A program made the position numbers and the translations under genes. 8,165 nucleotides of DNA from Thermogladius sp. (GTDB lineage: Archaea > Thermoproteota > Thermoprotei_A > Sulfolobales > Desulfurococcaceae): positions 1 to 8,165 of the forward strand of contig WYEE01000117.1 in the NCBI GenBank assembly GCA_009904025.1, read 5' to 3'. Below, piece by piece: positions 4,493-8,165 of the stretch. Numbering within the stretch: position 1 is the first letter of the stretch; every line of letters begins with the position of its first letter. The notes under the pieces are model-generated. The model was not told the origin of the DNA. It saw only the letters and a list, made by a program, of their open reading frames with translations, and searched no databases.

Positions 4493-7156
4493 ATGCCGGT
4501 GGAGTTTGCTGAGGACAAGTTTAGCGATGAGGAGGTACTGAGCACGCTCCTGCCTTTCGTGAGATCCTGGTTTACGAGGAAATACAGGAAATTAACCCCT
4601 CCCCAGAGAATGGCTATACCCCATATTAAAAATGGGAGAAACGTCCTTATATCATCCCCTACGGGGACGGGTAAAACATTAGCCGTCTTCCTCGGCATCA
4701 TAGACAATTTGTACAGGGAGTATTTGGATAGGGGGGCCCTACCCGAAGGGGTTTACGCAGTTTACGTTAGCCCCCTGAGGGCGTTGAACAACGATATGAG
4801 GAGGAACATCTACGAGCCGGTCAAGGAGATCGCTGATGAGGCAAGGGGGGTGGGGGTTGAGCTCCCGGAGATCAAAGTGGCTGTGAGGACGAGCGATTCA
4901 AAGGCAAGTGATAAACAAAGAATGCTCAGGGACCCACCCCACATACTGATAACCACACCCGAGAGCCTCGCACTCTCGCTGAACGCCCCTAGATTCAGGG
5001 AGAAACTTAAGAACACCAGAATTGTGATCGTCGATGAGATACACGAGCTCGCTTCAAGCAAGCGTGGAAGCCACTTAAGCCTCAGCATCGAGAGGCTTGA
5101 GAACCTGGCTGGAAGGGAGCTCCAGAGGATTGGTTTAAGCGCTACAATAGCACCGCTAGAGGAGGTCGCTTTATTCCTCGCCGGTTACAGGGATGACGGC
5201 CGGCCAAGGGATGCTGTCATAGTGGATGCCAGGTTCTCGAAGCCGGTCAATATTGGAGTCATAGCACCAGTGAAAGACCTCATACACACGCCAGCGGAGG
5301 TTGTAAACGAGGCTATCTACAAGGCTCTTACCTCGATGATAAAGAGGCATAAGACGACGCTCGTCTTCACCAACACGAGGAGCGCAACTGAGAGAGTTGT
5401 CTACAAGCTAAGGAAGATCATGGAGAGCGAGAAGGTTGTGGACGTCGACGAGATCGAGGCTCACCACAGTAGCCTAAGCAGGGATGTGAGGCTGGAGATA
5501 GAGGGGAAGTTGAAGAACGGGTCCTTGAAATGCGTTGTCAGCTCGACGTCCCTTGAGCTCGGCATAGACATAGGCTACATAGACCTCGTGGTTTTATTGA
5601 GTAGCCCGAAGAGCGTGACCCGGCTCCTCCAGAGAGTGGGGAGGGCGGGGCACCATATAAGGGAGGTTAGTAAGGGGAGGGTAATAGTCGTGGACAGAGA
5701 CGACCTCGTAGAGTGCACGGTACTAGCCAAGGCGGCTATGGAGAGGAGGATCGACAAGATAAGAATACCGAGAAACCCGCTTGACGTCCTCGCACAGCAT
5801 ATTGTCGGAATGGCCTTGGAGAGTAAGTGGAGGCTTGACGAGGCATACAGGCTTGTCAGGAGATCCTTCAGCTTCCACACACTCCCCTACGAGGACTTCC
5901 TGAGCGTGGTCAAATACCTCGCCGGCCAACTAGGCGACTTCTACGAGCATAACAGAGTCTACTCTAAGATATGGTTGGACGAGAAGGAGGGGGTTTTCGG
6001 TAAGAAGAAGACCACGAGGATGATATACTACCTTAACCTCGGCGTAATACCTGATGAGAGTAAGGCACACGTCTTCACCACGGACGGGAAGTACGTGGGA
6101 GACCTAGAGGAGGCTTTCGTAGAATACCTGACGCCGGGAGACCTCTTCGTTCTGGGAGGGAGAGTATACGAGTACCTCGGTAGCAGGGGGCTTAAAGTCA
6201 TTGTTAGGAGAGCCGAGGGCGCCAGGCCTACTGTACCCAGCTGGTTCAGTGAGATGCTCCCACTAGCATTCGACTCAGCGCTAGAGGTGGGTAGATTCCG
6301 GAGAATTGTTGCGGAGAAGCTTACTAGGGAAGGATTCGAGGAGACAGTGGACTACATTGCCCGGGAGTACAACCTTGACAGGGATGCCTCGAAGTCGATT
6401 GTTGAATACGTGTGGGAGCAATACACTTATACAGGCGGGCTGGTGCCGAACGACAAACTGATCTTGATTGAGATATTCGATGAGGAGAACAGGAGGAATA
6501 TCATCGTCCACAGTTTGTTCGGGAGGAGGGCGAACGATGCTTTGTCGAGAGCGTACGCTTACATGGTTTCAAAAGCCGTGGGAGTCAACGTTAAGATAAC
6601 TGTGACGGACAACGGGTTCATGCTCACAATCCCGGGACACCCCAACGCTGACTGGGTGGGGGTGTTCAAATCGATCAACCCGGATGAGATCTACGATATC
6701 CTGGTGAGAGTGCTTAGAAGGACGGAGCTTCTGAAGAGGAGGTTCAGGCATGTAGCTACAAGGTCTTTCATGCTCTTGAAGAGGTATAGGGATGTTGAGA
6801 GGAGCGTTCAAAAACTCCAGGTTAACGCGGAGGCGTTGCTTAACGCTGTCGAAGAGATCGAGAACTTCCCTGTGTTGAAAGAGGCTTACAGGGAAATACT
6901 TGAGGACTACATGCATATAGATGAGGCTAGGAGAGTACTCGAGTGGGTTAGAGAGGGTGAGGTTGAGGTGAGGCTCTTCGGCCCCGTTGACGTGCCAAGC
7001 CCCTTCGCCCACTCGATCGTGGTTCACGGCTACAGTGACGTGGTGTTAATGGAGGATATGAGGAGAATGCTCGCCACCCTCTACGATCAGGTGATAGAGA
7101 GGCTTAGGAAGCTTGGATACCCGGTTCAGGCTGGTGGGGCTGTGGGTGTCTCGTGA
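4493..7156 (+). CDS. lhr: Lhr-family superfamily 2 DEIH-box helicase
   Basis: This 887-aa protein has the full superfamily 2 set: a Q-motif region around TPPQRMA (35-41), Walker A SSPTGTGKT (54-62), motif Ia PLRALNND (94-101), TTPES (154-158), Walker B DEIH (181-184) followed by the Lhr-typical ELASSKRGSHLSLSIERL, SAT (216-218), VFTNTRS (291-297), motif V SSTSLELGIDIG (350-361) and motif VI QRVGRAGHH (380-388). The rest fits the winged helix and C-terminal domain of the Lhr core, and the length matches archaeal Lhr-core proteins rather than the roughly 1500-aa bacterial form. Relatives are ATP-driven 3'-5' DNA or RNA:DNA translocases linked to repair or RNA metabolism; whether this is aLhr1 or aLhr2 I cannot say. 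ATG is preceded by AAGGGGT 4-5 nt away. No cysteine-rich zinc site is visible. The 3' end overlaps the convergent gene by 31 bp. Confidence 0.92.
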   Translation: MPVEFAEDKFSDEEVLSTLLPFVRSWFTRKYRKLTPPQRMAIPHIKNGRNVLISSPTGTGKTLAVFLGIIDNLYREYLDRGALPEGVYAVYVSPLRALNNDMRRNIYEPVKEIADEARGVGVELPEIKVAVRTSDSKASDKQRMLRDPPHILITTPESLALSLNAPRFREKLKNTRIVIVDEIHELASSKRGSHLSLSIERLENLAGRELQRIGLSATIAPLEEVALFLAGYRDDGRPRDAVIVDARFSKPVNIGVIAPVKDLIHTPAEVVNEAIYKALTSMIKRHKTTLVFTNTRSATERVVYKLRKIMESEKVVDVDEIEAHHSSLSRDVRLEIEGKLKNGSLKCVVSSTSLELGIDIGYIDLVVLLSSPKSVTRLLQRVGRAGHHIREVSKGRVIVVDRDDLVECTVLAKAAMERRIDKIRIPRNPLDVLAQHIVGMALESKWRLDEAYRLVRRSFSFHTLPYEDFLSVVKYLAGQLGDFYEHNRVYSKIWLDEKEGVFGKKKTTRMIYYLNLGVIPDESKAHVFTTDGKYVGDLEEAFVEYLTPGDLFVLGGRVYEYLGSRGLKVIVRRAEGARPTVPSWFSEMLPLAFDSALEVGRFRRIVAEKLTREGFEETVDYIAREYNLDRDASKSIVEYVWEQYTYTGGLVPNDKLILIEIFDEENRRNIIVHSLFGRRANDALSRAYAYMVSKAVGVNVKITVTDNGFMLTIPGHPNADWVGVFKSINPDEIYDILVRVLRRTELLKRRFRHVATRSFMLLKRYRDVERSVQKLQVNAEALLNAVEEIENFPVLKEAYREILEDYMHIDEARRVLEWVREGEVEVRLFGPVDVPSPFAHSIVVHGYSDVVLMEDMRRMLATLYDQVIERLRKLGYPVQAGGAVGVS

Positions 7157-7875
7157 CCCCCCTCCTCTAGGTTGAGAACCTCCTTCAACCTCTCCTTTGG
7201 GACGCCGAAAACGTTCTCAGCTATAACAGCAATGTAGTCATCGCTTGGAGTAGACTTCGGGAACCCCAGCCTAATTGCCATAGCCCGCTTGAAAGCCTCC
7301 TTGAAGACCTTATTTCTTATCTCGCCTCTCCTAATACCCTCCGCTATCCTGAGAGCTATGAAGAACCTCACGTAGCTTCTAACAGTCTTCTCCTCCTCGC
7401 TCAACGCCTCTGAGACGACCTTGAATATCTTGGAGACCTCCTCCTCGCTCATGAATCCTAGAACGTACTTCACCAGCGGTAGCCTGAGCATCCTCGCAAC
7501 AGTATTACTGTCGATCACATTACTCGGGGAAATACTCTTCAAAACACCCTTCGCCTTCTCAATCTCCCCGGACATGAAGCTCTGTAGGGCTTCCTCCAAG
7601 GCTTCCTCAACGTAGAATATTTTTCTGAGAACCTCCGGATAGTCCCTGCCTATATCCAACCCGTGCTTCGCAACCACGTACACTGTAGCCATCTCCTTGT
7701 CGTATATGTCGCTGGGGACAGCCTTCCCCATAATGGGCTTCAACCCATGCCTCTCATACTCTCTCCTCAACATTTCGACAGCGTCAGCCCTACTAATGTT
7801 CTCTATATTGTGGATAATCCTGCTCAGCAGGTACACCGCTAGTTTAATCCTCTCTCTATAGGGGCTTGTCTCCAC
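7126..7875 (-). CDS. All-helical archaeal protein, probably DUF2192-like, function unknown
   Basis: This soluble, cysteine-free protein of about 249 aa is predicted to be almost entirely helical. Residue numbers count from the TTG at 7896. Recognisable stretches are SRADAVEMLRREYERHGLKPI (35-55), then SDIYDKEMATVYVVAKHGLDI (62-82), SEEEVSKIFKVV (150-161) and a basic helix KEAFKRAMAIRLGFP (199-213). From memory the IYDKE-ATLYVV region resembles crenarchaeal DUF2192 proteins, which have no known function; this match needs a profile search. No catalytic motif, membrane segment or metal site is visible. I chose GTG at 7875 because AGGGTG (7887-7882) sits exactly 6 nt upstream; starting at TTG 7896 would place that SD inside the gene and lengthen the overlap with the preceding gene from 20 to 41 nt. 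The overlap implies an operon with the small basic protein. Its 3' end overlaps the helicase gene. Confidence 0.75.
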   Translation of the reverse strand: METSPYRERIKLAVYLLSRIIHNIENISRADAVEMLRREYERHGLKPIMGKAVPSDIYDKEMATVYVVAKHGLDIGRDYPEVLRKIFYVEEALEEALQSFMSGEIEKAKGVLKSISPSNVIDSNTVARMLRLPLVKYVLGFMSEEEVSKIFKVVSEALSEEEKTVRSYVRFFIALRIAEGIRRGEIRNKVFKEAFKRAMAIRLGFPKSTPSDDYIAVIAENVFGVPKERLKEVLNLEEGGHETPTAPPA

Positions 7876-8140
7876 GGTTAGCACCCTTGCTGTCAATAAT
7901 CCTCTTTAAAACCCTCTTCAAGCCTAAATCAAGGCTTGTCCTACCCGAGTAGACTCTAATATCTTTTTTCCTTATATTAACGACCACTTTGACAACCGTG
8001 GTGTCCGGTAGCTTGAATACCAACAGTATCTTCGACCTCTTCAACTCAACTCTCACCATTTCCGCGTGGCCGAACCTCCTCTTCAAGAATCTCAGGGACT
8101 CGTTAGCGATGTTGTCCACGAACCTCCTGCCCGCAATCAA
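7856..8140 (-). CDS. Small basic protein of unknown function; start uncertain, possibly partial
   Basis: The visible 94 aa are strongly basic (for example RFLKRRFGH and LKRVLKRI) with an alternating hydrophobic middle region SKILLVFKLPDTTVVKVVVNIRKKDIRVYSG that suggests a three-strand beta sheet between helices. The layout is helix, beta strands, helix. Nucleic-acid or ribosome binding would fit the charge, but no family is recognised. A TTG at 8140 is a possible start with GGAGG about 10 nt upstream, and GTG at 8119 follows AGGAGG by only 3 nt. The reading frame stays open without a stop to the window's right edge, so the gene may begin outside. It ends inside the start region of the helical protein gene, so the two are probably co-transcribed and translationally coupled. 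Confidence 0.55.
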   Translation of the reverse strand: MIAGRRFVDNIANESLRFLKRRFGHAEMVRVELKRSKILLVFKLPDTTVVKVVVNIRKKDIRVYSGRTSLDLGLKRVLKRIIDSKGANRGDKPL

Positions 8141-8165
8141 TTTACCCAGGCCTCCAGCTCTCTTT

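Noticed and set aside
4514..4533. GCGATGA followed shortly by CTGA near the start of the helicase gene
   Set aside because: Only 7 nt separate the two boxes, with no second box pair, so this does not fit a C/D sRNA.
6569..7027. A 152-codon minus-strand frame inside the helicase gene
   Set aside because: It lies wholly antisense to the helicase C-terminal domain, with low-complexity composition of the shadow type and no SD.

Overview
This window looks like chromosomal DNA of a hyperthermophilic archaeon of the Thermoproteota (Crenarchaeota), most like the Desulfurococcales. The grounds are: TATA-like promoters 12-20 nt ahead of start codons, many TTG and GTG starts preceded by GGTG-type Shine-Dalgarno (SD) sequences, AGG/AGA-rich arginine and ATA isoleucine codons, an archaeal Lhr-type helicase, and a C/D box guide RNA whose guide matches the archaeal 16S rRNA 5' end. 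The species call is inference. There is no IS element, phage gene, CRISPR array, tRNA or rRNA.

Layout. At the left edge a plus-strand gene for a cysteine-free thioredoxin-fold protein (85-447) converges on a minus-strand pair: a small C2H2-like zinc protein (1765-1508) followed 11 nt later by a PfkB-family sugar kinase (1496-648). The 200-nt convergent gap (448-647) contains a TATA-like box, nested inverted repeats and a T-run that could be a small RNA unit. A 321-nt stretch (1766-2086) carries the promoter of the zinc-protein/kinase pair, with inverted repeats between TATA box and start, and otherwise nothing I can assign.

Next is a second minus-strand unit: a metallo-beta-lactamase-fold hydrolase (2977-2330), an overlapping 61-64 aa helical protein (to 2139) and a dual-guide C/D box sRNA (about 2142-2087) whose box C contains the stop codon of that small gene. 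One guide has an 11-nt match to the 5' end of archaeal 16S rRNA. The other fits the GGCCUAAAG segment near E. coli position 570. This sRNA is the main discovery here.

A compact divergent promoter (2978-3038) separates this unit from a plus-strand membrane GT2 glycosyltransferase (3039-4445), which is followed by an Lhr-family superfamily 2 helicase (4493-7156). The helicase gene overlaps tail-to-tail by 31 bp with a minus-strand all-helical archaeal protein of unknown function (7875-7126), which in turn overlaps the 3' end of a small basic protein gene that may begin beyond the right edge.

A recurrent theme is translation initiation: several genes carry GTG exactly 9 nt, and therefore three codons in frame, upstream of a TTG or GTG. 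I read the upstream GTG as part of the SD and the downstream codon as the true start.
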